DNA of 64,000 bases from Candidatus Tanganyikabacteria bacterium. Lineage in GTDB: Bacteria > Cyanobacteriota > Sericytochromatia > S15B-MN24 > VGJW01. The position numbers and the translations under genes were made by a program. A model generated the notes under the pieces. That model ran no database searches. It was not told the DNA's origin and saw only the letters and a list, made by a program, of their open reading frames with translations. The stretch is from NCBI GenBank assembly GCA_016867265.1, contig VGJW01000003.1, positions 62,001 to 126,000 on the forward strand, in the 5' to 3' direction. Shown here piece by piece: positions 42,244 through 50,025 of the stretch. How positions within the stretch are numbered: position 1 is the first letter of the stretch; the number at the start of each line of letters is the position of its first letter.

Positions 42244-43743
42244 ATGACTTCTCCCGCCACGATCGCTGCCTCGGCCGCCTCCTCCCAGGGGCTGGTCGGC
42301 GTACCGGCGCTCGGAGCAACTGCCGGTACGGTCCGTACCCAGATTGAACCGCCTGTGAGCCTCGGGTTCGACCGCATCTCGCAAGGACTGGCGAACCTCT
42401 TCGGCCAGCAGCAGCCGACTCCTCCCGTCCTGGCTCCGGTTCCGGCCCCGGGGCCTGCGCCCCAGCCCGGTCCGGCTCCCACGCCGGCTCCTCCTGTTCC
42501 GCAGCCACAGCCTCAGCCTGTCCCGATGCCCAAGCCCGGCGGCTCGGACCTGCTGAACAACCTCCCCGGCATCATCGGCGGCGTCGTGGGTGTCATCGGT
42601 GCCATCGGCGCCATCGGTGGCGCTTTCGGCAAAACGTTTCAGAAAGATCCCCAGCCCACGCCCCCGACGCCGGCACCCGTGCCGCCCGGCACGCCGACCA
42701 CCCGTCCGCCCTACGCCATGCCGCCCGGGGCCCCGGTCTACTTGCCCCCGCCCGGCTCGGCCACGCCTGCACCCGCACCGCAACCTCGCGATGGGGCCAC
42801 GCCCCTGCCGATCGGTCGTCCCCCGGTGCAGGCTCCGGTCGCGCCCGCGCCGGTCCCCGCTCCCGTTCCCGCCGCGCCCGCCCCGGTCGTGGTCGCGCCG
42901 CCCCCGGTCTCACCCGTGACGCCTGCCCCGGCTCCTGCCCAGCCGGTCGCCGCCACCCCGGCACCTGTCGTCCCCGCGCAGCCGGCGTCCCCGGTTCCGG
43001 CCGATCGCAGCGTGACGGTCGTCAAGGGGGATACCCTCTGGGCCATCGCGGCCCGCGAACTGGGCGACGGCCGCCGGTGGCGCGAGATCTACGAGGCCAA
43101 CCGCGGCATCATCAAGGATCCGAACATGATCTTCCCCGGCCAGAAGTTCGTCATCCCGGGCAAGTCCGCCCAGCCTGCCGCACCGGTCGTCGACCGCCCG
43201 GCACCCATTGGCGGGGATGATCGGACCCAGGTCCGCGCGCACACGCCTGCCATCAACCAGTATCGTCCCGACGGAGCCGCCTCGGGCTATCGCAACGGCC
43301 CCTCGAATTGCGGCCCCACCTCGATGGCGATGATTGCCCGGGCCATCGGGTGGCGCGACGGTGTTTCCGAGGCGCGTCTGATCAATGCCTTGGGGGATAT
43401 CGGCGGCACGACGGCAGCGGGCACGAGCGTGGCCGGCCTCGGCAAGATGGCGCAGGCGATGGGGCTTTCCGTGACCAGCCAGGCCGGGTCTTACCTCGCC
43501 TGGGCCAATGGCCAACTGGCTGCCGGCAAGTGGGTGATCTTCAACGGTGACTACCACGAGATGAATCCCCATCGGAATCCCGCGCGGACCTCCGGTCACT
43601 ACGTGCTCTGCTACGGACTCGAGAACGGCCAGTACCTGGTCCACGATCCGGCCGACGATCGGGTCAAGCGTGTTTCCCCCGATGAGATGTACCGCTTCGT
43701 GAAGGCGCATCCCTCGGGTGGCCATCAGATTGCCGTCGGCTGA
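42244..43743 (+). CDS. LysM and C39-type peptidase protein
   Basis: About 499 residues from ATG 42244. Residues 1-65 are Ala/Gly-rich. A Pro-Ala-rich region (about 65-255) is broken by a glycine/isoleucine-rich stretch ([21 protein letters not shown]). A LysM domain follows (256-306: [21 protein letters not shown]...[13 protein letters not shown]), then a C39-like papain-fold peptidase with nucleophile Cys356 in [10 protein letters not shown], His452 in SGHYVLCYG and Asp in LVHDPADD. No classical signal peptide. LysM binds peptidoglycan, so the enzyme probably acts at the cell wall after export by another route. An earlier TTG at 42202 is possible. Transcribed divergently from the nonulosonate arm. 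Confidence 0.85.
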   Translation: MTSPATIAASAASSQGLVGVPALGATAGTVRTQIEPPVSLGFDRISQGLANLFGQQQPTPPVLAPVPAPGPAPQPGPAPTPAPPVPQPQPQPVPMPKPGGSDLLNNLPGIIGGVVGVIGAIGAIGGAFGKTFQKDPQPTPPTPAPVPPGTPTTRPPYAMPPGAPVYLPPPGSATPAPAPQPRDGATPLPIGRPPVQAPVAPAPVPAPVPAAPAPVVVAPPPVSPVTPAPAPAQPVAATPAPVVPAQPASPVPADRSVTVVKGDTLWAIAARELGDGRRWREIYEANRGIIKDPNMIFPGQKFVIPGKSAQPAAPVVDRPAPIGGDDRTQVRAHTPAINQYRPDGAASGYRNGPSNCGPTSMAMIARAIGWRDGVSEARLINALGDIGGTTAAGTSVAGLGKMAQAMGLSVTSQAGSYLAWANGQLAAGKWVIFNGDYHEMNPHRNPARTSGHYVLCYGLENGQYLVHDPADDRVKRVSPDEMYRFVKAHPSGGHQIAVG

Positions 43744-43757
43744 ATGAAGCCGGTGTC

Positions 43758-44231
43758 GTGACGGATCCGCTGAGCCACCTCCCGGAACAGGCGACGCTGA
43801 GTGCCGTGCGTTTCGGGCCTGCCTCGCGGGACCTGCTGCTGACCTTCGCACATGGTCCGAGGCTGGCGCTGCCCGCAGCCTTGCTGGCCCCCCTGCGGCG
43901 GCTTTCGACCGACCAACTGGCAGGTCTGGAGGTGGCTGAGGACGGTCGCGCCGTCACTTGGCCGGCCCTGGGTCTCGTTCTGCCCGTGGCGACCCTGGTG
44001 CCGTTGCTCTTCGGCCTTTCGGCCCAGGACACCGGCGCTCCCCGGCCCGGGGGGCTTGGTCTCGAGGGCGCGGGGCCCGTGCCGGGGACACCTGCCCCAG
44101 AGCCATGGACCGAGCGGGACCTGATGCGGGCTTGGGCAAGGGCGGCCGGTTCCCGTCGGAGCGAGGCCAAGGCCGAGGCTGCGCGACGCAATGGTCGCAA
44201 GGGCGGCCGGCCCCGCAAGCCCGCTCTTTAA
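43758..44231 (+). CDS. DUF2442-like protein with basic tail
   Basis: 157 residues, GTG start, 14 bp after the peptidase gene. Residues 15-85 resemble DUF2442: a strand pair (LLLTFAHGPRLALP), a short helix (LRRLSTDQLAGLEVAEDGRAVTWPALGLVLPV) and VATLVPLLFG. The last 35 residues are strongly basic and end in an AT-hook-like RKGGRPRK, which suggests nucleic-acid binding. DUF2442 is often found near toxin-antitoxin genes, but no toxin gene is adjacent. Function unknown. Confidence 0.6.
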   Translation: MTDPLSHLPEQATLSAVRFGPASRDLLLTFAHGPRLALPAALLAPLRRLSTDQLAGLEVAEDGRAVTWPALGLVLPVATLVPLLFGLSAQDTGAPRPGGLGLEGAGPVPGTPAPEPWTERDLMRAWARAAGSRRSEAKAEAARRNGRKGGRPRKPAL

Positions 44232-44238
44232 CGGGATA

Positions 44239-44267
44239 TTTACAAATCCTGAATAGAGCCTTATTGT
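44239..44267 (+). promoter_or_regulatory. Sigma-70-like promoter, probable leaderless transcript
   Basis: TTTACA (44239-44244), a 17-bp spacer and TATTGT (44262-44267). The ATG at 44274 begins six bases after the -10 box, so transcription would start at or within a base or two of the start codon. No ribosome binding site is present between. Confidence 0.55.
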
Positions 44268-44273
44268 TAAGGC

Positions 44274-45617
44274 ATGCGTTCAGCCAAGCTTCGTGCGCTT
44301 TTCGTTTTGGTGGCCGTCCTCCTTTCGGCGTGCGGTTCTCCTTTGCCCCCATCGGTCATGGACCGCTCCGCCACGGGCGCCATGGCGACGGCGCCGGCCG
44401 CGGATCGCGAGGCCTATGTCGCCGGCACGGCGGATGCCCTCGAGGCCGCCCTGCGCGGCGGCGATGCGCGCTCCTTCGAGGCCTTCGTCGCCTGGGCCGG
44501 GGGAGCGGACCCCGATCCCGTCGCCACGCGCGCCATCATCGCCCGGGTTCTTGCGCGGACCGGGGGGGTAGGTGTCCTCACCGGCGTGGCCGCGGCTTGG
44601 CGCGAGCGCCTCGTGTCGCTCTCCCGGCAGGTCGCCCCCAAGGTCCGGGCCGCGGCCGCCAAGGCGCCTATCCGCCTGCCCGTCGATGAGACGGCGCATC
44701 CCCGTGCCCTGACGGAGTGGTGGTATCTCAACGGTCATCTTACGGACGGCAAGCGTCGCTATGGCTTCGAATACACCCTCTTCAAGGTCGGACCTCTCCT
44801 TCGCTGGGCCCATGTGGCCTTGACGGAGGAGTCTTCAGGCCGCTTCCGCTACCTGCGCGAGGGCATTCGTCGTCGTGAGGCGCTCGAGGCGACGGATCGT
44901 CTGGACCTTGCCTACGGACCACACCGCTTCCGCACGACAGGTCCGGATGCCTGGTCCCTGACGGGCCGGACGGACGGCGCCCAACTGGATCTCGATTTCA
45001 CGACCACCAAGGCCCCGATGCTGATGAACGGCGACGGCATCATCGACATGCCCGAGGGTGACTTCTCCTGGTACTACTCGCGGACGCGTCTCGAGACCCG
45101 CGGCAGCCTGCTGCTGGATGGCCGCCGCCTTGCCGTCACGGGCCTGTCGTGGTTCGACCACCAGTGGGGGCCGTTCTATGTCACGGGCTTCAAGGAGCGC
45201 TGGGACTGGTTCTCGGTCCAGACGGACGACGGCGTTGATTACAACCTCTTCGGCTTCCGGAACGGCGATGGCACGGTGGTTGCCCGCTATGCAAACGTTC
45301 TGGACGCCGAGGGGCGCCTGACGACGGCGCGTGCCTTCGATCTCGAACGCAAGGCATGGTGGCAGAGCCCGCGCACCCACAAGTGGTACACCACCTCATG
45401 GGTCTTGGCCCTGCCGGATCGTCAGGAGACCATTCGTCTTGACGCCACCGTCACAGCCCAGGAGCTGGCCCGTCGCGTCCCGTTCCTGATGGACCCCCTG
45501 CCGGAATACTGGGAGGGGTCGATGAAGGTTGCCAAGTCCGGTCCTGATGGCCAGACGACGTCAGGCGTCGCCTACTGCGAGCACTTCGGCTTCACGGAGC
45601 GACCGACGGCACCCTAG
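44274..45617 (+). CDS. CrtC/AttH-type lipocalin-like lipoprotein
   Basis: 447 residues. A lipoprotein signal (LFVLVAVLLSACGS, lipobox Cys about residue 20) places it in the envelope. Residues 30-125 are Ala-rich helices. From about 140 it matches the CrtC/AttH lipocalin-like fold: EWWYLNGHLTDGKRRYGFEYTLF, WSLTGRTDG, DFSWYYSRTRLETRG, LSWFDHQWGPF and NLFGFRNGDGT. Relatives include carotenoid hydratases and the AttH/YcfL-type proteins linked to LolCDE-like transporters; no carotenoid genes are nearby, so hydroxyneurosporene synthase is not assigned. Its 3' end overlaps the convergent CPXCG gene by four bases. Confidence 0.82.
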   Translation: MRSAKLRALFVLVAVLLSACGSPLPPSVMDRSATGAMATAPAADREAYVAGTADALEAALRGGDARSFEAFVAWAGGADPDPVATRAIIARVLARTGGVGVLTGVAAAWRERLVSLSRQVAPKVRAAAAKAPIRLPVDETAHPRALTEWWYLNGHLTDGKRRYGFEYTLFKVGPLLRWAHVALTEESSGRFRYLREGIRRREALEATDRLDLAYGPHRFRTTGPDAWSLTGRTDGAQLDLDFTTTKAPMLMNGDGIIDMPEGDFSWYYSRTRLETRGSLLLDGRRLAVTGLSWFDHQWGPFYVTGFKERWDWFSVQTDDGVDYNLFGFRNGDGTVVARYANVLDAEGRLTTARAFDLERKAWWQSPRTHKWYTTSWVLALPDRQETIRLDATVTAQELARRVPFLMDPLPEYWEGSMKVAKSGPDGQTTSGVAYCEHFGFTERPTAP

Positions 45618-45805
45618 CCATCCAGGGGTTCGGTGCTGATGGTGGCCGAGTAGTCCTCCTCGTCGAAGACCAGGAAGAACTGCATCGGTCGGCAGCAGAC
45701 TTGGCAGTCCTCGATATACTTCTGGCGCATGCCTTGGGAGACGTCGACTTCCGTGATGCTCTCCTGACCGCACCAGGCGCACACATACGTCGCAGTGGTA
45801 TCCAT
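45614..45805 (-). CDS. CPXCG-motif cysteine-rich protein
   Basis: 63 residues from ATG 45805. Two Cys pairs, CAWC and CQVCC in YIEDCQVCCRPMQF, followed by an acidic tail, are exactly the layout of the small CPXCG (Cys_rich_CPXG) family; SQGMRQKYIEDCQVCCRP is its signature. The Cys pairs probably bind zinc. Function unknown. It overlaps the end of the convergent lipoprotein gene by four bases and is 32 bp from the divergent hydroxylase-type gene. Confidence 0.85.
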   Translation of the reverse strand: MDTTATYVCAWCGQESITEVDVSQGMRQKYIEDCQVCCRPMQFFLVFDEEDYSATISTEPLDG

Positions 45806-45837
45806 GTTGTAGGGTCTACCCGGCAAGGGAGGTCAGC

Positions 45838-46722
45838 GTGCAGGCAAGAGCCTTCTTGGCGTGGCTTCCGTTCGCTGGCGTCGTCGTGCTGGTGGGCTTC
45901 ATCCTGCGTGCCTGGTTGCGGCCCGAAACGCCCATGACCCTGTTGCTGCCCCTGCTGGGCCTCGCGACGGTCGTTCGGTTCGTCCTGCTCGCAGGCGGTG
46001 CTTGCTGGGTCTACTACGGACCCGTGCGTGACTGGGTCGGGGCGCCACAGATCCAGCAAGTCTGGCCGACCCGCCAGCAGATGCAGCGGGAACTGGCCTG
46101 GTCCGTCAGCACGGCCCTCGTCTTCACGGCCATGGCCGGTGTTGTCTTCGTGGCGGCCCGTGCGGGCGTGACCCGCATGCTCACGACCCCACCGGATGCC
46201 ATGGAGGGGTTGCGTCTGCCGCTCACGGTAGGGGCCATGCTGGTCGTGCACGATGGCTACTTCTATGCCTTGCATCGATTCCTGCATTGGGGGCCGCTTT
46301 ATCGTCTGGCGCATCAGGTCCACCATCGCTCGACGTATCCGACGCCCTTTGCTGCTTTTGCGTTTCATCCTGTGGAAGCCGTGCTTGAGGCTGGCATCCT
46401 GCCCTTGCTTGCGTTCCTGCTGCCGTGGCGCCCCCTGGACCTGGGCCTGTTTGCCCTTGCAAGCCTTTCCCTCAATGTTCTGGGACACCTTGGCCATGAG
46501 GTCTTCAAGCCCGGCTGGGCCAGTCATCCCCTGCTTGGCTGGCTGAACTCGTCGACGCATCACAACATGCACCACCAGTACGTTCGGGGTCACTACGGCC
46601 TGTACAGCAATGTCTGGGATCGTTGCTTCGGCACCCAGCGACCTGATTACCTCGACCGTTTCTCACAGGTTCACGGCGGCGCGCAGGAGGCGCGCTTGAC
46701 ATCTCGCAGTATACCCGGGTAG
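45838..46722 (+). CDS. Fatty acid hydroxylase / sterol desaturase family membrane enzyme
   Basis: 294 residues, GTG start with GGGAGG upstream. About five membrane helices (5-25, 33-55, 85-110, and a pair around 175-205). The three histidine boxes of the di-iron family are HDGYFYALHRFLH, HQVHHRSTYP and HHNMHHQYVRG. The enzyme would hydroxylate or desaturate a lipid or isoprenoid using O2 at the inner membrane. Substrate not readable; hopanoid, fatty-acid and carotenoid substrates are all known for the family. Confidence 0.9.
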   Translation: MQARAFLAWLPFAGVVVLVGFILRAWLRPETPMTLLLPLLGLATVVRFVLLAGGACWVYYGPVRDWVGAPQIQQVWPTRQQMQRELAWSVSTALVFTAMAGVVFVAARAGVTRMLTTPPDAMEGLRLPLTVGAMLVVHDGYFYALHRFLHWGPLYRLAHQVHHRSTYPTPFAAFAFHPVEAVLEAGILPLLAFLLPWRPLDLGLFALASLSLNVLGHLGHEVFKPGWASHPLLGWLNSSTHHNMHHQYVRGHYGLYSNVWDRCFGTQRPDYLDRFSQVHGGAQEARLTSRSIPG

Positions 46723-46742
46723 GGTATTTCCGGAGGTGTCTC

Positions 46743-47069
46743 ATGTTCGGATTCGGTGCGGCGTCTGTTCCGGTCCTGGAACCTGAGGCTCTTGCTACCC
46801 GTCTGGCGGCGGGCGAGACGCCCTGCATCGTCGACGTGCGGGAGCCCCACGAAATAGCGGCCGGGCATATCGCGGGCGCAAGGCTGGTTCCGCTCGGAAC
46901 GCTGGAGGGTCATCTCACCGGGTTGCCGGCAGACCAGGAAATCATCATGGTCTGCCGCAGTGGCGGTCGCAGTGCCATGGCGACCCAGATGGCTCTGGCC
47001 GTCGGCTTGCGCGCGGTCAACATGACCGGCGGCATGCTGGCGTGGCGGGGGCCCGTCGTCCGACCCTGA
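46743..47069 (+). CDS. Rhodanese-like protein
   Basis: 108 residues, a single rhodanese domain: CIVDVREPHEIAAGHIAGARLVPLG, the active-site loop MVCRSGGRSAMA with the catalytic Cys, and NMTGGMLAW. The six-residue loop fits sulfur transfer. No signal peptide, so cytoplasmic. Its stop overlaps the ATG of the next gene (TGATG at 47067-47071). Confidence 0.92.
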   Translation: MFGFGAASVPVLEPEALATRLAAGETPCIVDVREPHEIAAGHIAGARLVPLGTLEGHLTGLPADQEIIMVCRSGGRSAMATQMALAVGLRAVNMTGGMLAWRGPVVRP

Positions 47070-48148
47070 TGGTGCGGCGATCCGGGGCTTCGTGGAGCAA
47101 GTTGGCGCTCTGGGCGGCGATGGGGCTTTTGGCGGCCATGGTGAGCCTCCCCGTGTCCGCAGCAGTGGGGCCCCTCGAGCATCTGGAGCAGCGTGCGCGT
47201 GAGACGGATGCCGATCAGGTGGTGGTCGTGCATCACGGCAGGACCTTGCTGCAGCGTCAGCCGGGACCGGTGCGGGGGGCCATCGACACCTGGTCCGTGA
47301 CCAAGAGCGTGGCCGCCTTGGCCCTTGGACCGCTGCTGGCGTCGGGGCGAATCGGCTCGCTGGATTGGCCGCTCACCCATTGGTTTCCCGGCCGTATCCA
47401 GGGTCGTGGTCGCCGCGCGACCTTGCGCCATATCCTCGAACATTCGTCGGGCCTCGCCTGCTCGGATATGGTAGGGCCTCTGAATCGTGCTCCGGACCGC
47501 GTGAGCCGTGCGTTGGCGGGTGGTTTCACCGACGAGCCCGGGACAGTCTTTGCCTACAACAATGAGGCCACGGCCCTTCTGGCGGCCATTCTCGCCATGT
47601 CTTCCGGCATGCCGGCCGATCGTTGGGTGTCACGGACCCTCTTCCAGCCCCTTGGTATTCGCAACTGGTCTTGGCCCCCGGATCGTGCCGGGCATCCACC
47701 GACCTACTCCGGCCTGGCGATGACGGCGCGTGACCTGGCCCGGGTCGGGGAGCTTCTGGCCACCGATGGCGTATGGCATGGGCGGCGCCTGCTGGAGCCC
47801 GGCTGGATTCGCACGATGACCACGCCTGCGCGTCTCTACCCATCTGCAGGGTTGCTGTGGTGGTTGCTGGGGGACACGCGGCCGGAGGCAGCAGGCATTT
47901 CCCGTCAGGCCTTCCTCGCCGATGGCTGGTTGGGCCAGTATCTGGTCGTTTTGCCCCGCGAGCAGTTAGTCGCCGTACGTCTGCGTGCGCGGCGTCGTGA
48001 CCATACGCTGTCGGCACGCCAACGTCACAGCCAGGAAGACTTTCCCGAGGACGTCTGGCGCCTGGGCATGACGTTACGCGCCGTCGCGGGCATCGAGACG
48101 GCGCGTCGTCCGGCGGAGCCACTTCCGGGTACCGAACACGTCGAATGA
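47069..48148 (+). CDS. Class C beta-lactamase-family serine hydrolase
   Basis: 359 residues. A signal/anchor helix at 11-31 (LALWAAMGLLAAMVSLPVSA). The penicillin-recognition fold has the SxxK motif Ser76-Val-Thr-Lys79 in TWSVTKSVAALALG, the YxN motif in FAYNNEATALLAAI and a third-motif region near FLADGWLGQYLVVLP, where HxG/KTG is replaced by DGWLG. Members include esterases, peptidases and true beta-lactamases; this one is probably a periplasmic esterase or peptidase and not a resistance gene. Translation is coupled to the rhodanese gene. Confidence 0.87.
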   Translation: MVRRSGASWSKLALWAAMGLLAAMVSLPVSAAVGPLEHLEQRARETDADQVVVVHHGRTLLQRQPGPVRGAIDTWSVTKSVAALALGPLLASGRIGSLDWPLTHWFPGRIQGRGRRATLRHILEHSSGLACSDMVGPLNRAPDRVSRALAGGFTDEPGTVFAYNNEATALLAAILAMSSGMPADRWVSRTLFQPLGIRNWSWPPDRAGHPPTYSGLAMTARDLARVGELLATDGVWHGRRLLEPGWIRTMTTPARLYPSAGLLWWLLGDTRPEAAGISRQAFLADGWLGQYLVVLPREQLVAVRLRARRRDHTLSARQRHSQEDFPEDVWRLGMTLRAVAGIETARRPAEPLPGTEHVE

Positions 48149-48537
48149 GGTGGAGGCACCAGCGATCGGGCCCCTTGCCGGCAGACCTTGGATGCCACGT
48201 AGACGGCGATCTTCCTTGCAGGCATCGTCCATCATCTGTAGTAGCCGTCGCGCGGCATCGGACAGGGCTTTCAGGGCGCGCAGGCGTTGGACGCGTGTCT
48301 CGGGGGGGCCCTGGACGAGTTGCGTCCCGGACGCAGGGTGTCGCGCTCCGGGACGACCGGGTATCGGACGGGTGCCGTGGGCAGGGTGGGGTGGCGCCGG
48401 CAAAGGAAAGGTTCGCACGCTTCCCTTGTCGGACGCCGCGGGGATGTTCAGGCGTGGGTTGCCTGCTCTTGGGGGAGGCTTAACCCAGCCTCAGGCCCGG
48501 TTGCCGCGTCAGAACGTTGGTCTTTCCAAAGTGCGAT
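48149..48537. other. Gene-free stretch
   Basis: About 390 bp with no supported gene. A minus-strand open frame (48418 to 48074) has a helical middle part but overlaps the serine hydrolase end and lacks family or ribosome-binding evidence. Confidence 0.4.
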
Positions 48538-48571
48538 GGGCGTCCAGCACCGCGCTGGGTGCTGGACGCCC
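48538..48571 (-). terminator. Strong hairpin after the subtilase gene
   Basis: A perfect 14-bp stem: GGGCGTCCAGCACC (48538-48551) and GGTGCTGGACGCCC (48558-48571) with a 6-nt loop. It lies 14 bp after the subtilase stop, on the minus strand. Only a weak T-containing stretch follows. Confidence 0.75.
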
Positions 48572-48585
48572 GTCGTCGACTCGCC

Positions 48586-49845
48586 TTAGAGCTGGACAGC
48601 CTTCAGGGCGTTGACGCGGCCGTGGCCGAACCGAACGTCGAACCCGACACCGCCCTTGTCCTCGGTGGCCTTGTGCAGCAGCTCCTTGACCTCGGCCTGC
48701 TTCAGCTCGGGGTGCTGGCTGCGGATCAGGGCGACCACGCCGGCCGCGCCAGGAGCAGCCATGCTGGTGCCGCTCATCTTGCCGTACTTGCCATTGGGCA
48801 GGGTCGAGATGATATCCACGCCCGGGGCCGCAACGGTGACGGTCTTGCCCCAGTTGCTGAAGGACGCGGTCTTGTCCTTGCTGTCGGTCGCGGCCACTTC
48901 GATGACGCCAGGGTAGGTCGAGGGCAGATGGGGCTTCTTGACCGGGTCGTTCTCGGCACCGTTGTTGCCAGCCGAGGCGACGATCGAGCAGTCCCGATCC
49001 AAGGCGTACTGGAGGGCTTCCTCGATGACCTTGTCGGAACGATAGATGCCGAGGCTGGCGCTGATGACCTTGGCCCCTTGGTCGGCTGCATAGATGAAGC
49101 CGGCTGCGATGGACTTGGAATCACCCGAGCCGTTGGCGTCGAGCACCTGAACGGCCATCAGCGAGACGCCGGGAGCCATGCCTGCACCGCCCTCGCGGTT
49201 GTTGGCGGCCGCGGCGGCGATGCCGGCGGTGTGCGTGCCATGGCCGTGGGTGTCATTGACCTTGGCGTCCTTGGTGAAAACATTGTAGAGGCCGACCTGG
49301 GGGTCGAGCTGGGGCAGCAGGTCGGGGTGCTTGGGGTCGATGCCGGTGTCGACCAACGCGAGGCGGACGGACTTCTGGCCGGGCTGGATGTCCCAAGCCT
49401 TTTCAGCCTCGGTCAGCGCCAGATGATACTGCGCGCCGGCCTGGGGGTCGTTCAGCACGAACTTGGGTGCGAGGGCCGCAGGAAGGAAGGTCTCGACGCT
49501 GACGGGGCGGTCGAACGTGTAGCGACGGTTGAGCGAAGCACCGGCCACACCTGCCTTGCCGGCGAGTGATGCCACCACGGCTTCGGGCGACTGGCCCTGG
49601 GGCACGGCCACGCTGATGACGCCCAGGCGCTCCAGGCTGCGGTCGAGAACCTTGTAAGGCATAGCGGCATCGGCCATCGGGTTTGCCAGGCGGACGAGGA
49701 CCTCGCGGGTCGACACGCCATCCGCCCGGAAGTCACCGGAGCGCAGGCCCGCCAGCTGCAGGGACGGCTGGTTGGCGACGGCCGCGCCGCAACCGGCGAG
49801 GACAGAGGCGGTGACGCTGGCGGCGATGACTGCGCGCATCTTCAC
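48586..49845 (-). CDS. Subtilisin-like (S8) protease, lipoprotein
   Basis: 419 residues from GTG 49845 (AGGAG six bases upstream; an ATG lies two codons later). Lipobox VLAGC with Cys19 suggests lipid anchoring. Residues 60-145 look like an inhibitor I9-type propeptide. The catalytic triad is Asp166 (ALVDTGID), His202 (HGHGTHTAG) and Ser361 (GTSMAAPGAAG), with oxyanion Asn in SAGNNG. It is an extracytoplasmic serine protease with a probable self-cleaving prodomain. A promoter and a C11 tract lie just upstream; a strong hairpin lies downstream. Single-gene transcript. Confidence 0.94.
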   Translation of the reverse strand: MKMRAVIAASVTASVLAGCGAAVANQPSLQLAGLRSGDFRADGVSTREVLVRLANPMADAAMPYKVLDRSLERLGVISVAVPQGQSPEAVVASLAGKAGVAGASLNRRYTFDRPVSVETFLPAALAPKFVLNDPQAGAQYHLALTEAEKAWDIQPGQKSVRLALVDTGIDPKHPDLLPQLDPQVGLYNVFTKDAKVNDTHGHGTHTAGIAAAAANNREGGAGMAPGVSLMAVQVLDANGSGDSKSIAAGFIYAADQGAKVISASLGIYRSDKVIEEALQYALDRDCSIVASAGNNGAENDPVKKPHLPSTYPGVIEVAATDSKDKTASFSNWGKTVTVAAPGVDIISTLPNGKYGKMSGTSMAAPGAAGVVALIRSQHPELKQAEVKELLHKATEDKGGVGFDVRFGHGRVNALKAVQL

Positions 49846-49856
49846 GAGGAACTCCT

Positions 49857-49867
49857 GGGGGGGGGGG
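49857..49867. repeat. G11/C11 homopolymer in the subtilase leader
   Basis: Eleven consecutive Gs (Cs on the coding strand) directly abut the AGGAG ribosome binding site of the subtilase gene, between promoter and start codon. Such tracts are common sites of slippage. Confidence 0.85.
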
Positions 49868-49890
49868 CGGGCCGAGGGTTGCTTGCCTCG

Positions 49891-49918
49891 ATATTAACAG
49901 GCTTTTAATGGTAGTCAA
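49891..49918 (-). promoter_or_regulatory. Sigma-70-like promoter of the subtilase gene
   Basis: Read on the minus strand: TTGACT (49913-49918), a 16-bp spacer and TAATAT (49891-49896), followed by a leader of about 40 nt that holds the C11 tract. Surroundings are AT-rich compared with the window. Confidence 0.65.
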
Positions 49919-49948
49919 CCCTCTTTTGAAAGATTCTCCAGAATGCAT

Positions 49949-49981
49949 GAAGCCCCGTCACCATGAAGGTTTCGGGGCTTC
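49949..49981 (-). terminator. Hairpin after the M16 operon
   Basis: GAAGCCCCG (49949-49957) pairs with CGGGGCTTC (49973-49981), 45 bp beyond the stop of the inactive M16 gene and just upstream of the subtilase promoter. No T-run. Confidence 0.5.
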
Positions 49982-50025
49982 CGGATGGCTGCCTGGCGGC
50001 GGCAGATTATTAAATCCGTGTCCTG

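Noticed and set aside
47069-48148. Calling the class C beta-lactamase-family gene a resistance gene
   Set aside because: The SxxK and YxN motifs are present, but the third motif differs from true beta-lactamases and the context is housekeeping.
48074-48418. Small minus-strand open frame with a helical middle
   Set aside because: Overlaps the serine hydrolase 3' end, lacks a ribosome binding site and family match. Left as gene-free DNA.
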